A stretch of 64,000 bases of DNA from Neocallimastix lanati (nom. inval.) (GCA_016946835.1 JACVTC010000256.1:1-64000); one strand, 5' to 3'. Numbered from the stretch's first letter, positions 47,546-62,593 are shown. Program-made: numbers and translations. The notes: a model not told the origin generated them from the sequence alone.

Positions 47546-47800
47546 TGAAAAAATAAGTATATAATAAAAATGAAAATATCATTAAATATTTAATATTAGA
47601 AATATTTAATTTATAAAAATTTAAACTCTTAATTATTAATATTTAAAGCTGATAATTAAAAAAAAATACCTATTCATATGTAATAAAATATTATTTATAA
47701 TTAGATATATAAAAAAAATATAAATTTAAATATTAAATAAATTTAATTTAAAATATTAATGAATAAATATTAATTATATAAATAATTAAATATTTTAATA
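47546..47800. other. AT-rich spacer, copy 2
   Basis: Counterpart of 12846-13100. No gene. Confidence 0.55.
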
Positions 47801-49910
47801 AAAAAAAATATTTTTATTTTATAGAATAAAATAAAGCATATTTAAGCCATATATGTCAAAAAAAATAGCGAAAAAACTTTTTTCTTTCAAATGCAAAAAT
47901 ATTTGAATATTTTATTCATAATAAGCAAAAGTATTTTCAGATTAATTTTTTTTTATAATTATTATTTAAAATAAAAAGTTTATATAAGTGGATGTATATT
48001 ATGTTTATAAATAAATCAACTATACATATTAATGAATAAATAATTATAAAATAAATAAATAAATAATTTCATAAACAAATTCTTTTATTTTTGGTAAATA
48101 AAAAAAATTTGCTCAAACCGTATATGTCAAAAAAAAATAGCGAAAAAACTTTTTTCTTTAAAATGCAAAAATATTTGAATATTTTATTCCCAATAAGCAA
48201 AAGTATTTTCAGATTAATTTTTTTTTATATAATTATTATTTAAAATAAAAAGTTTATATAAGTGGATGTATATTATGTTTATAAATAAATCAACTATACA
48301 TATTAATGAATAAATAATTATAAAATAAATAAATAAATAATTTAATAAACAAATTCTTTTATTTTTGGTAAATAAAAAAAATTTGCTCAAACCGTATATG
48401 TCAAAAAAAAAATAGCGAAAAAACTTTTTTCTTTAAAATGCAAAAATATTTGAATATTTTATTCATAATAAGCAAAAGTATTTTCAGATTAATTTTTTTT
48501 ATATAATTATTATTTAAAATAAAAAGTTTATATAAGTGGATATATATTATGTTTATAAATAAATCAACTATACATATTAATGAATAAATAATTATAAAAT
48601 AAATAAATAAATAATTTAATAAACAAATTCTTTTATTTTTGGTAAATAAAAAAAATTTGCTCAAACCGTATATGTCAAAAAAAAAATAGCGAAAAAACTT
48701 TTTTCTTTAAAATGCAAAAATATTTGAATATTTTATTCATAATAAGCAAAAGTATTTTCAGATTAATTTTTTATATATAATTATTATTTAAAATAAAAAG
48801 TTTATATAAGTGGATGTATATTATGTTTATAAATAAATCAACTATACATATTAATGAATAAATAATTATAAAATAAATAAATAAATAATTTAATAAACAA
48901 ATTCTTTTATTTTTGGTAAATAAAAAAAATTTGCTCAAACCGTATATGTCAAAAAAAAATAGCTAAAAAACTTTTTTCTCTAAAATGCAAAAATATTTGA
49001 ATATTTTATTCATAATAAGCAAAAGTATTTTCAGATTAATTTTTTTTTATATAATTATTATTTAAAATAAAAAGTTTATATAAGTGGATGTATATTATGT
49101 TTATAAATAAATCAACTATACATATTAATGAATAAATAATTATAAAATAAATAAATAAATAATTTCATAAACAAATTCTTTTATTTTTGGTAAATAAAAA
49201 AAATTTGCTCAAACCGTATATGTCAAAAAAAAATAGCTAAAAAACTTTTTTCTCTAAAATGCAAAAATATTTTAATATTTTATTCCTAATAAGCAAAAGT
49301 ATTTTTGGATTAATTTTTTTTATATAATTATTATTTAAAATAAAAAGTTTATATAAGTGGATGTATATTATGTTTATAAATAAATCAACTATACATATTA
49401 ATGAATAAATAATTATAAAATAAATAAATAAATAATTTCATAAACAAATTCTTTTATTTTTGGTAAATAAAAAAAATTTGCTCAAACCGTATATGTCAAA
49501 AAAAAATAGCTAAAAAACTTTTTTCTCTAAAATGCAAAAATATTTGAATATTTTATTCATAATAAGCAAAAGTATTTTCTGATTAATTTTTTTATATAAT
49601 TATTATTTAAAATAAAAAGTTTATATAAGTGGATGTATATTATGTTTATAAATAAATCAACTATACATATTAATGAATAAATAATTATAAAATAAATAAA
49701 TAAATAATTTCATAAACAAATTCTTTTATTTTTGGTAAATAAAAAAAATTTGCTCAAACCGTATATGTCAAAAAAAAATAGCTAAAAAACTTTTTTCTCT
49801 AAAATGCAAAAATATTTTAATATTTTATTCCTAATAAGCAAAAGTATTTTTGGATTAATTTTTTTTATATAATTATTATTTAAAATAAAAAGTTTATATA
49901 AGTGAATGTA
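47801..49910. repeat. ~274-bp satellite, copy 2 (about 8 units)
   Basis: Same family as 13101-15765. The first unit is diverged (AAGCCATATATGTCAAA instead of CTCAAACCGTATATGTC); later markers fall at about 48113, 48387, 48661, 48933, 49208 and so on. Two or so units fewer than copy 1. Confidence 0.95.
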
Positions 49911-50178
49911 AAAATATAAATAAATAAATTTATTTATTAACATTAATGAATGTAAATTAATAATATAAATAAATATTTTAATATAAATATTAATGAATAT
50001 ATTAATATATTAAATAAATATTTTGACATATCTATTAATGAACATGTATTAATAATATAAATAAATAATTCAATATAGTTATTAATGAATATTTATTAAT
50101 AAAATAAATAAAATAGGATTATGAGTTGCATTTCGGATAACGTGGCTTTTTAAATTTAAATAAATTAAATCGGAGAGA
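49911..50178. repeat. Diverged 47-bp-like satellite, copy 2
   Basis: Counterpart of 15766-16034, with GCATTTCGGATAACGTGGC near 50128 and AGGATTATGAG where copy 1 has AGGGTTATGAG. No gene. Confidence 0.55.
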
Positions 50179-50464
50179 TGTGCTTTTCACAAAATGTGGC
50201 TTAAAATATTTTTATTATTTATTATTTATTTATTATATTATTATAATTATTTATTATATTTATTATTTGTTATTATATTTTATATTTATTATTTGCTGTT
50301 GTTTATTATTTATTATTATTTTTTATATTTATTATTTCCTATTATTTATTATTTGCTATTATTTATTATTTATTATTTATTATTTACTAGGGTTATTTAT
50401 TGGTTAAAAAAATATATATTGTGGCAATTAATTAAAAATATTTAAGCCACATTGTGAAAAACAC
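50179..50464. repeat. Inverted-repeat (MITE-like) element, copy 2
   Basis: Counterpart of 16035-16320, with arms at about 50179-50213 and 50434-50464 and the same TATT-rich interior. Confidence 0.5.
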
Positions 50465-51180
50465 AATTGCGAAATGCACATTTGCACATTCATAAAATTG
50501 CATTTTGAAAATGTGGCTTTTTAAAGTTTTAAATAATTAATTAATAAATAAAAGTTAGGGTCAGAGATTTTTTAATTTTTATATTATTAAGTTATTAATA
50601 ATATAAATATTATAATATATATTAATGAATATATTCTACTATTTTAAATAAATATTAATAAAATATTATATAAGTGTATGTATATAATGTATATAAATAA
50701 ATTTAATTGTAAATATTAATGTATATATATTAATTATGTAAATAAATATTTTAATAAAAATATTAATCAATATATATTTATATACTATAAATAAATATTA
50801 TAATGTATATTAATGAATATTTATTAATAATACAAATTAATATTATAATATATATAAATTAATATTTAATAACAATATAAATAAATATTTATATATATAT
50901 AAATGAATATTTAATAACAATATAAATAAATATTTTAATATATATATTAATGTATATATATTAATTTTTTAAATAAATATTTTTATATATCTATTAATGA
51001 ACATGTTTTAATAACATAAATAAATAATTCAATATATATATTAATGAATATTTATTAATAAAATAAATAAATAGGGTTATGAGTTCCATTTCGGATAACG
51101 TGGCTTGTTAAAATTTAAATAAATAAAATAAAATTTAAAAATCTCTAACCCTAATATTTATTTATTATTATTTAATTTTT
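50465..51180. repeat. Diverged 47-bp-like satellite with GTGGC motifs, copy 2
   Basis: Counterpart of 16321-17035. No gene. Confidence 0.55.
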
Positions 51181-51189
51181 ATTTCTTTT

Positions 51190-51222
<33 letters not shown>

Positions 51223-52299
51223 TTTTATTTCTATTATTATTATTTATTTATTTTAAAAAATAGTTATATAAAAAAAAATATAAATCAATAAAAAATATTT
51301 TAAATAAAAAATATATATTTATATATAAAATTTAAAAAGGTTTATATATATATTTAAAATATAAAAAATTAATTATATTTAAATTTTAAAAATCCTTATA
51401 AATATCTTTAAAGTTATATTTAAAACTTAAAAAGGTTATATATCTTTTAATTATAAAAAAAAATATTCCTTAAATATTCTTCAGAAATATAAATAAAAGT
51501 TTTAAAATAAATTTTCTTTAAATGTTTATTAATTATTTAAGGTTAATAAAACAATTGTGACAGAATTCAGATAATTCTTTTCGTTTGATAATTAACCTGT
51601 AATTTATTATAAATTGGTATTTTCATTACTTAATTTAATTAAATATTTAAACTATCATTTAATATTATCATTTCTTAGTTCTTCCAGTATCATCAAACAT
51701 TGTTTACATCATAAGAAAGTTTATTTACTTATTTTTTTTTTTTTTTGTTATTTATGATTTAATTGAGGATAGTGCATTTCGCAATGTGGCGTATTTTTGT
51801 ATTTTACTATTTTTTTAATAATATAATAAATAATAAGTATTCTTTTTTCTTTTTTATATATAATTTATTAATATTCCATTGTAAAAATAAGTTTTTATAA
51901 AAAATAATTTTTAATATTTCTTTTGAAATAGTAATTATTTTTATATTTATTTATGATTATATAGAATATCTTAAAAATGTATGGCTTTATTTTTTTAAAT
52001 ATTTAAGCCACATTACAAATCAAATTATTGTGAAATGTACTATATTCGAATTACTTGCATAAATCCCATTTTTTTTGTGATACTTTATTAAATATATGTT
52101 TAAGTTTATACTGAAAAGAATTGAACTTTTTGCCGTTTCATCTTAAATTTTATTTTCTTCAATTGATATAGATGTATTAAATTCTTTTAGGGATGATTAT
52201 TTAAGCATTCATATTTAGGGGTTTTTATTTTTTTTAACATTTAAAATAATGAAAGATTTGCATTTATATAGTTTTATCATATATTATATTTAGGAATTA

Positions 52300-52334
<35 letters not shown>

Positions 52335-52346
52335 AAATATATTTTA

Positions 52347-52385
<39 letters not shown>
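51181..52385. other. AT-rich spacer with poly-T runs, copy 2
   Basis: Counterpart of 17036-18240; the first T run is shorter and the last two are longer than in copy 1. No gene. Confidence 0.55.
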
Positions 52386-53185
52386 AATATATTTTAACTA
52401 TTTAAATAAATATTTTGATATATATTTAAATGAATATATATTAATTAATTAAATAAATATTTTGTTATATATATAAATGTATATATAATAATTATTTAAA
52501 TAAATATTTTGATATATATATTAATGAATTTATAATAACTAATTAAATAAATATTTTGATATATATTTAAATGTATATAATAATTATTTAAATAAATATT
52601 TTGATATATATATTAGTGAATATATAATAATTATATAAATAAATATTTTGATATATATATTAGTGAATATATAATAATTAATTAAATAAATATTTTGATA
52701 TATATATTAGTGAATATATAATAAATAATTAAATAAATATTTTGATATATATTTAAATGTATATAATAATTATTTAAATAAATATTTTGATATTTATTTA
52801 AATGTATATAATAATTATTTAAATAAATATTTTGATATATATATTAGTGAATATATAATAAATAATTAAATAAATATTTTGATATATATATTAGTGAATA
52901 TATAATAAATAATTGAATAAATAATTTGATATATATATTAGTGAATATATAATAAATAATTAAATAAATATTTTGATATATATATTAATGAAAATATAAT
53001 AATTAATTAAATAAATATTTTGATATATATATAAATGTATATATATTAATTAATTAAATAAATATTTTGATATATATTTAAATGAATATATATTAATTAA
53101 ATAAATAAATATTTTGATATATATATTAATGAATATATATTAATTAATTAAATAAATATTTTGATATATATATTAATGAATATTT
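52386..53185. repeat. 47-bp AT satellite, copy 2
   Basis: About 17 units of the family at 18241-19316, five or six fewer than copy 1, ending at the same junction with the AATAAA array. Confidence 0.95.
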
Positions 53186-56100
53186 AAATAAAGAATAAAA
53201 TAAAGATAAAATAAAATAAAGAATAAAATAAAGATAAAATATAATAAAGAGAAAAAAAATAAAATAAAAAAAATAAAATAAAATAAAGAATAAAATAAAG
53301 AATAAAATAAAAAATAAAATAAAATAAAGAATAAAATAAAAATAAAGAATAAAATAAAAATAAAGAATAAAATAAATCAAAATAACATAAAATAAAATAA
53401 AGAATAAAATAAAGAATAAAATAAAATAAAAAATAAAATAAAATAAAGAATAAAATAAATCAAACCAACATAAAATAAAATAAAGAATAAAATAAAGAAT
53501 AAAATAAAGAATAAAATAAAAATAAAATAAAATAAAATAAAATAAAAAAGAAATAAAATAAAATAAAATAAAGAATAAAAAGAAATAAAATAAAAATAAA
53601 ATAAAATAAAATAAAATAAAAATAAAATAAAATAAAATAAAAAATAAAATAAAAAAGAAATAAAAAAAAAATAAAGAATAAAATAAAATAAAAAATTAAA
53701 ATAAAATAAAACATAAAGAATAAAATAAAATAAAATAAAGAATAAAAAAGAAATAAAATAAAATAAAGAATAAAAAAGAAATAAAATAAAATAAAGAATA
53801 AAATAAATCAAAATAAAGAATAAAATAAAATAAAAAATTAAAATAAATCAAAATAAAGAATTGAATGAAATAAAAAATTAAAATAAAATAAAATAAAGAA
53901 TTGAATAAAATAAAATAAATAATGAAATATAAAATAAAATAAAACATAAAAAATAAATAAAAAATAAAATAAAAAAAATAAAATAAAACATAAAGAATAA
54001 AATAAAATAAAACATAAAGAATAAAATAAAATAAAACATAAAGAATAAAATAAAATAAAGAATAAAATAAAATAAAACATAAAGAATAAAATAAAATAAA
54101 GAATAAAATAAAATAAAACATAAAGAATAAAATAAAATAAAACATAAAGAATAAAATAAAATAAAGAATAAAATAAAGAATAAAATAAAATAAAATAAAA
54201 TAAAGAATAAAATAAAATAAAATAAAATAAAGAATAAAATAAAATAAAATAAAATAAAGAATAAAATAAAATAAAATAAAATATAGAATAAAATAAAATA
54301 AAATAAAATAAAATAAAATAAAATAAAATAAAATAAAAAATAAATCAAAATAAAATAAAATAAAGAATAAAATAAATCAAAATAAAATATAATAAAGAAT
54401 AAAATAAATCAAAATAAAATAAAATAAAAAATAAAATAAAATAAAATAAAGAATAAAATAAAATAAAATAAAATAAAGAATAAAATAAAATAAAATAAAA
54501 TAAAGAATAAAATAAAATAAAATAAAATAAAGAATAAAATAAAATAAAATAAAATAAAATAAAATAAAATAAAATAAAATAAAATAAAATAAAATAAAAT
54601 AAAATAAAATAAAATAAAAAATAAATCAAAATAAAATAAAATAAAGAATAAAATAAATCAAAATAAAATATAATAAAGAATAAAATAAATCAAAATAAAA
54701 TAAAATAAAAAATAAAATAAAATAAAATAAAGAATAAAATAAAAAAGATATAAAAAAAAATAAAGAATAAAATAAAAAAGATATAAAAAAAAATAAAGAA
54801 TAAAATAAAAAAAAATAAAGAATAAAATAAAAAAAAATAAAGAATAAAATAAAATAAAATAAAGAATAAAAGAGAAATAAAATAAAATAAAATAAAATAA
54901 AATAAAGAATAGAATAAAATAAAATAAATAATAAAATATAAAGAAATAAAATAAAACATAAAAAATAAATAAAAAATAAAAAAAAAAAAAAATAAAACAT
55001 AAAGAATAAAATAAAGATAAATAAAATAAAATAAAGAATAGAATAAAATAAAATAAAGAATAAAATATAAAGAAAATAAATAAAAAAAATAAAATAAAAC
55101 ATAAAGAATAAAAAAAAAAATAAAATAAAACATAAAGAATAAAAAAAAATAAAATAAAACATAAAGAATAAAAAAAATAAAATAAAACATAAAGAATAAA
55201 AAAAATAAAATAAAACATAAAGAATAAAAAAAAATAAAATAAAACATAAAGAATAAAATAAAATAAAGAATAAAATAAAATATAATAAGGAATAAAATAA
55301 ATCAAAATAAAATATAATAAAGAATAAAATAAATCAAAAAAAATAAAATAAAAAAAAAATAAAATAAAACATAAAGAATAAAATAAAGATAAATAAAATA
55401 AAATAAAGAATAGAATAAAATAAAATAAAGAATAAAATATAAAGAAAATAAATAAAAAAAATAAAATAAAACATAAAGAATAAAAAAAAATAAAATAAAA
55501 CATAAAGAATAAAATAAAATAAAATAAAATAAAATAAAATAAAATAAAATAAAATAAAATAAAATAAAATAAAATAAAATAAAATAAAATAAAATAAAAT
55601 AAAATAAAATAAAAAATAAATCAAAATAAAATAAAATAAAGAATAAAATAAATCAAAATAAAATATAATAAAGAATAAAATAAATCAAAAAAAATATAAT
55701 AAAGAATAAAATAAATCAAAAAAAATAAAATAAAAAAAAAATAAAATAAAACATAAAGAATAAAAAAAAGATAAATAAAATAAAGAATAAAATATAAAGA
55801 AAATAAATAAAAAAAATAAAATAAAGATAAATAAAATAAAATAAATAAAATAAAATAAAGAATAAAATAAAATAAAATAAAGAATAAAATAAAGATAAAT
55901 AAAATAAAATAAAGAATAGAATAAAATAAAATAAAGAATAAATAAAATATAAAGAAATAAAATATATCATAAAAAATAAATAAAAAATAAAATAAAAAAA
56001 AATAAAATAAAACATAAAGAATAAAATAAAGATAAATAAAATAAAATAAAGAATAAAATAAAAATTAAAATAAAATAAAAAAGAAATAAAATAAAACATA

Positions 56101-57772
56101 AAAAATAAAATATAAAGAAATAAAATATATCATAAAAAATAAATAAAAAATAAAATAAAGAATAGAATAAAATAAACATAAAGAATAAAATAAAACATAA
56201 AGAATAAAATAAAGATAAATAAAATAAAATAAAGATAAATAAAATAAAATAAATAAAATAAAATAAAGAATAAAATAAAATAAAATAAAGAATAAAATAA
56301 AGATAAATAAAATAAAATAAAGAATAGAATAAAATAAAATAAAGAATAAATAAAATATAAAGAAATAAAATATATCATTAAAAAATAAATAAAAAATAAA
56401 ATAAAAAAAAATAAAATAAAACATAAAGAATAAAATAAAGATAAATAAAATAAAATAAAGAATAGAATAAAATAAAATAAAGAATAAAACAAAGATAAAT
56501 AAAATAAAATAAAGAATAGAATAAAATAAAATAAAGAATAAAACAAAGATAAATAAAATAAAATAAAGAATAGAATAAAATAAAATAAAGAATAAAACAA
56601 AGATAAATAAAATAAAATAAAGAATAGAATAAAATAAAATAAAGAATAAATAAAATAAATAAAGATAAATAAAATAAAATAAGAATAGAATAAAATAAAA
56701 TAAAGAATAAAATAAAATAAAATAAAGAATAAAATAAAATAAAATAAAGAATAAAATAAAATAAAATAAAGAATAAAATAAAATAAAATAAAGAATAAAA
56801 TAAAATAAAATAAAGAATAAAATAAAAAGAAATAAAATAAAATAAAAATAAAATAAAATAAAATAAAAATAAAATAAAATAAAATAAATAAAATAAAATA
56901 AAATAAAATAAAATAAAATAAAGAATAAAATAAAAAGAAATAAGAATAGAATAAAATAAAATAAAGAATAAAATAAAGATAAATAAAATAAAATAAAGAA
57001 TAGAATAAAATAAAATAAAGAATAAAATAAAATAAAATAAAGAATAAAATTAAATAAAATAAAATAAAATAAAATAAAATAAAATAAAGAATAAAATAAA
57101 ATAAAATAAAATAAAAAATAAAATAAAATAAAATAAAATAAAAAATAAAATAAAATAAAATAAAATAAAAATAAAATAAAATAAAATAAAATAAAGAATA
57201 AAATAAAGAATAAAATAAAATAAAAAATAAAATAAAGAATAAAATAAAATAAAAAATAAAATAAAATAAAATAAAATAAAATAAAAAATAAAATAAAATA
57301 AAATAAAATAAAATAAAGAATAAAATAAAAAAGAAATAAGAATAGAATAAAATAAAATAAAGAATAAAATAAAGATAAATAAAATAAAATAAAGAATAGA
57401 ATAAAATAAAATAAAGAATAAAATAAAATAAAATAAAGAATAAAATAAAATAAAATAAAGAATAAAATAAAAAAGAAATAAAATAAAATAAAGAATAAAA
57501 TAAAATAAAATAAAATAAAAAATAAAATAAAATAAAATAAAATAAAAAATAAAATAAAATAAAATAAAATAAAGAATAAAATAAAGAATAAAATAAAATA
57601 AAAAATAAAATAAAATAAAATAAAATAAAAAATAAAATAAAATAAAATAAAATAAAATAAAAAATAAAATAAAATAAAATAAAATAAAATAAAGAATAAA
57701 ATAAAAAAGAAATAAAATAAATAAAATAAAATAAAGAATAAAAAAAAATAAAATAAAAAATAAAACGAAAAA
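53186..57772. repeat. AATAAA/AATAAAG megasatellite, copy 2
   Basis: About 4.6 kb, the same family and closing sequence (AAAACGAAAAATAAAAACAT) as 19317-23745, but with reshuffled higher-order blocks. Long Phe/Leu/Ile/Tyr frames on the minus strand are artefacts. Confidence 0.95.
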
Positions 57773-58220
57773 TAAAAACATTTAATGACTATTTTTTTTT
57801 TAAGGAATATATTATTTTTAGCAATACTTTTTTTATTTAAAAGAATAATTTTTTTTAAATAATATTTTATTCTTTTAAATAATATTTTATTTGAAGTTTA
57901 TTTTAAAGTATCATTTTTTTTTTATTATTAAGAATATTTTTTTTTTTTAGGTATAGGTACTTTTTTTAAATACAAATATTTTTAAGACTTTTTTAATTTT
58001 TAAATATAAGAATATATATATATTTTATTATTTAAATATTTTTATTGAATATTTTATTTTATATTTATTTATTTATTTTTTTTTAAAATAAAAATAAATA
58101 AGAAAAAAAAAAAAAAAAAAAAAAAAAAACTTTAATACTAATTTAACATTATTTATTAAAACTGCTTATTTATTAATTCAATTATTAAAAATTTAGTTAG
58201 CCACATTTTTCGAAATACTA
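57773..58220. other. AT-rich spacer, copy 2
   Basis: Counterpart of 23746-24190. No gene. Confidence 0.55.
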
Positions 58221-58785
58221 TAATTCCATATTCATTAGTATATTAAAATATTTATTTATATTATTAATATATATTCATTAAAATATATAATAAATAATTT
58301 ATTTATATTATTAATATATATTCATTAAAATATATAATAAATAATTTATTTATATTATTAATATATATTCATTAAAATATATAATAAATAATTTATTTAT
58401 ATTATTAATATATATTCATTAAAATATATAATAAATAATTTATTTATATTATTAATATATATTCATTAAAATATATAATAAATAATTTATTTATGTTATT
58501 AATATATATTTATTAAAATATATAATAAATAATTTATTTATATTATTTATATATATTCATTAAAATAGATATTAAAATATTTATTTATATTATTAATATA
58601 TATTCATTAAAATATATATCGAAATATTTATTTAAGTAATTAATAAATATTCATTAATATATATATCAAAATATTTATTTAAGTAATTAGTAAATATTCA
58701 TTAATATATATATCAAAATATTTATTTAAGTAATTAATATATATTCATTAATATATATATTAAAATATTTATTTAAGTAATTATT
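58221..58785 (-). repeat. 47-bp-type satellite in reverse orientation, copy 2
   Basis: Counterpart of 24191-24715, with one or two more units of the AATAATTTATTTATATTATT variant. Confidence 0.8.
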
Positions 58786-59045
58786 TTATTTTTTTTATTC
58801 TTTATTTTATTTTATCTTTATTTTATTCTTTATTTTATTTTATTTTTTTTATTTTTTATTTTATTTTTTTTTTATATTCTTTATTTTATTTTATTTTTTA
58901 TTATATTATTTTTTATTTCTTTTTTATGTTTTATTTTATTTATTTTTTATTTTATTTATTTTTTATTTTATTTTATTTATTTTTTATTTTATATTTTTAT
59001 ATTACAATTTTTTTTATATTTTGATTTATTTAATTAGAAATTGCT
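58786..59045 (-). repeat. AATAAA-type satellite in reverse orientation, copy 2
   Basis: Counterpart of 24716-24960, slightly longer. Confidence 0.8.
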
Positions 59046-59299
59046 TTAAAGAAAATATTTTATTGTATTAAAAAAAAAAAAAAAATAAATAATTTATTAG
59101 TTAAAAATTAAAATAATAAATAATTAATCTTATAAATATTAATAACTATTAATTGAATATATATAAATTATTTGATGGATGATATAATCCATTAAATTAA
59201 AAATTTAATATTATAAATAAATTTTTATTAAACATAAAAATATATCAAAACAATTTTTTCTTAAAATATTATTTAATTTTAATATGATTAACATAAATT
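59046..59299. other. AT-rich spacer, copy 2
   Basis: Counterpart of 24961-25209. No gene. Confidence 0.5.
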
Positions 59300-59845
59300 A
59301 AAGATAAATTATCCTATGATAATTTCATTTTTTTATGTAAAAATCATTTATAGTTCATGTGGAAAACATAAATAAATGACAAAATAGCATATGATTTTAC
59401 ATAATTTTATGAAAATAAAGCATTATTTTTCATGTGGAAAACATAAATAAATGACAAATTATCATATGATTTTTACATAATTTTATGTAAAAAACATTAA
59501 TTTTTCATGTGAAAACATAAATTAATGACAAAATATCATATGATTTTTACATAATTTTATGTAAAAAAACATTAATTTTTCATGTGAAAAACATAAATTA
59601 ATGACAAAATATCATATGATTTTTACATAATTTTATGTAAAAAAACATTAATTTTTCATGTGAAAAACATAAATTAATGACAAAATATCATATGATTTTT
59701 ACATATTTTTATGTAAAAAAACATTAATTTTTCATGTGAAAAACATAAATTAAAGACAAACTATCATATGATTTTTACATAATTTTATGTAAAAAAACAT
59801 TTATTTTTCATGTGAAAAACATAAATTAATGATAAAAAAAATTAA
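59300..59845. repeat. 76-bp double-hairpin satellite, copy 2
   Basis: About seven units of the family at 25210-25830. Both inverted repeats are conserved in most units; one has ACATATTTTTATGT in place of ACATAATTTTATGT. Confidence 0.9.
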
Positions 59846-61789
59846 TGATGAAATATCAAATGATGATTTATATAATTTAATATAAGAAAACAAATAAAAT
59901 TATATTTTATTTTTTTATATTTAATTGCAATTATTTTAAATTATATAATTATTAATAGATTAGTATGTTGTTTGAATAATACTAATCAATATTAAAAATT
60001 TAAAAATTTTTTATATTTATATTTATTTTTTATTTTATATTTTATATTAGATTTTAATTTATTTTAAATTATTACTTAGATTTTAATTTACATTAGAATA
60101 AAGTTAATTAATTAAATTTATAATGATTAAATAATTAATAACATATAATTATGATATTATAAAATTTATATTTTTAATTTTATAATGATTAAATAATTTA
60201 TAACATATAATTATGATATTATAAAATTTATATTTTTAATTTTATAATGATTAAATAATTAATAACATATAATTATGATATTATAAAATTTATATTTTTA
60301 CTTTTATAATGATTAAATAATTAATAACATATAATTATAATATTAATAAAATTTTATTATTTAATAATGATTAAATAATTAATAAAATTTACTATGATAT
60401 TAGAGAAATTTTTATTTTTAATTAAATAATTATTAAATAATAAATAATATATCATTATTATTTATATTTTTAATTTGATAATGATTAAATAATAAATAAA
60501 ATATATATATAATATTATTAAAATTCACATTTTTAATTAAAATATAATTTTTAAATAAAATTTAAATTTATATTTTAATAATTAATTATATATTATATTG
60601 TGAAGTATATATAATTATATTGATAATAAATATTATTTGCAATATATTAAATTTTAAATAAAATATTACAATTTTTAAATAATAATTTACTTAATCTCAA
60701 TGATAGTATATAAATACAGCTATTATTTTATTAATAAAAATTTAAATTATATTATAAATGATATGAACAATTAAATTTTAAAATTATTAAAAATATTTAT
60801 TTTATTTGTTTAATTATTAGTAAAAAAGAATAATAAGAATATTACATTATACATATGGAAAAATTTATAATATTAAAATTTAATATAGAAGATAAAAAAA
60901 AAAATTTTTTTTATATATTTATATAAAATAAATAAAAATATTTAATTTTTTTTTTTTAATTTAAAATTTTGTTATTTTTTGTTTTAATGTATAAATTAAA
61001 AAAAAAAATGAAAGTTTATTTTAAAATATAATGTATATATATAAAAAATTTTTTTTTATATTCAGGTATATATAAAAATTGAAATTTTTTATTTTTAATT
61101 AGTTCAGAATTATTTTATTTTTACTATTAATGTATAAAAAAATAAACATAAAAATAATTATTTATATTTTAAATTAATAATAATAAATTTAAAAATTTAT
61201 AAAAAAATAATTTTATGTAAATAATGTATATTATTAAATTATGTTTTAAGTGGTAAAATGATATAAATTTATATTAATATATAAATATAATTATTTTTTT
61301 AGAATATAAAATTTAAATGATTTTTCAATTTAAAATTAAATACTTTATATAAAAATTTCAATTAATATATAATATTAATTTAAATAAATTTAAAATTTAA
61401 TAGTATAAGATTACTTCTATTTAAATTTAATATTAAATATTATTATATTATTATTAAAATATTTTATTTATTATAGTATATTTTTAGTAATTAGTATTAA
61501 CGTTTGAATATAATAATCTTGATAGATTACTATAAATATTAAAATATTTCGTTTTTAAAAAATATAATTATTCGTATAAAATAATATATATATTATTTTT
61601 ATTATTTATTTTATTTATTTTCTAAATAAAAAGAAAATAAATTGCAATAAAAAATATTTAAAAGAATTAATAATTGAAATATTTTTTTATAAAGGAAAGT
61701 ATTTATTAAAAAAATTAATAAAAAAAAAAATATTAATATAATTAAATTAATTTAAAAATTCAATTATCGAATATTTTTAGTTTTATAAT
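59846..61789. other. AT-rich spacer with 62-bp repeats, copy 2
   Basis: Counterpart of 25831-27697. The 62-bp units fall at about 60118, 60180, 60242 and 60304, one more than in copy 1. No gene. Confidence 0.6.
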
Positions 61790-62570
61790 TAATAAAGAAA
61801 TATATTTAATATATTTTAAATTGATTTATTAAAATTAGTATTTTCATTTTAATTTATATTTTATCAATAATAATTTCAATTATTTTAAATTTCAAATTAT
61901 AAATTTAGAAAATTGTATATATATATTAAATTATTATTATAATGGAAAGGTATAAAATTATTTATATTATTACAGTTTATTAGATTTTAAAAATATATAA
62001 TTTTTGATTAATATAATAAGTTTTTATTTATATAAAATACTTTCAAGTATAAAATTAAGAAAATTTATTTTCAATTATGAACAAAATATTAATATTTAAT
62101 TTAATAAATAAAAATAAGATTTATTTAAAATTTATTGTTAAATTTAAGGCTAATAATTTTTATTTTATAATTAAAATGATTAATATTTTGTTATTAAAAT
62201 AAAAACAAATAACTTTTAAGATTATTTAATATTTAAAATTGAAATAAAATTATTTAAATATAAATTAATTTAAAAAATAAAGAAAATTTAGTTTAAATGA
62301 AATTTATAAATTTGTTAAAAATTTTCCAATATAAGAGTAAAACGGATTCATTGAAAAAATAAAATTAGTCTAACTAATTTAAAAAATTAAATTATTTTAT
62401 AAGAAAGAAATAAAAATAAAAAATAAAGATAAATTTAAATTATTATTTATTTAAAAAGTATGAATAAAAAAGAAAATAATATAAATTATAAAGGAATTTT
62501 ATTTGTTTAATTAAAGAGATAAAAAGAACAAAAAAAAAGAAATAAAAAATCTTTTTAAAATCACGTGATA
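61790..62570. other. Unit-2-only AT-rich sequence
   Basis: About 780 bp absent from unit 1, where the block is cut at the equivalent of 61789. Non-repetitive, no open frame of note. It ends with CACGTGATAA directly before telomeric repeat. It shows what lay beyond the truncation point of unit 1. Confidence 0.7.
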
Positions 62571-62593
62571 AGGGGTTAGGGGTTAGGGTTAGG
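62571..62593 (+). repeat. Interstitial telomeric tract 3
   Basis: About four TTAGGG/TTAGGGG repeats between the unit-2-only sequence and a 31-nt retroelement stub. Confidence 0.9.

Larger units (their letters stand above)
35380..61789. repeat. Large duplicated satellite block, copy 2
   Basis: About 26.4 kb repeating 2196-27697 in the same order and orientation. The two copies agree to the last base at 27697/61789; after this point only copy 2 continues. Copy-number differences in nearly every array show that this is not one sequence counted twice. Confidence 0.9.
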
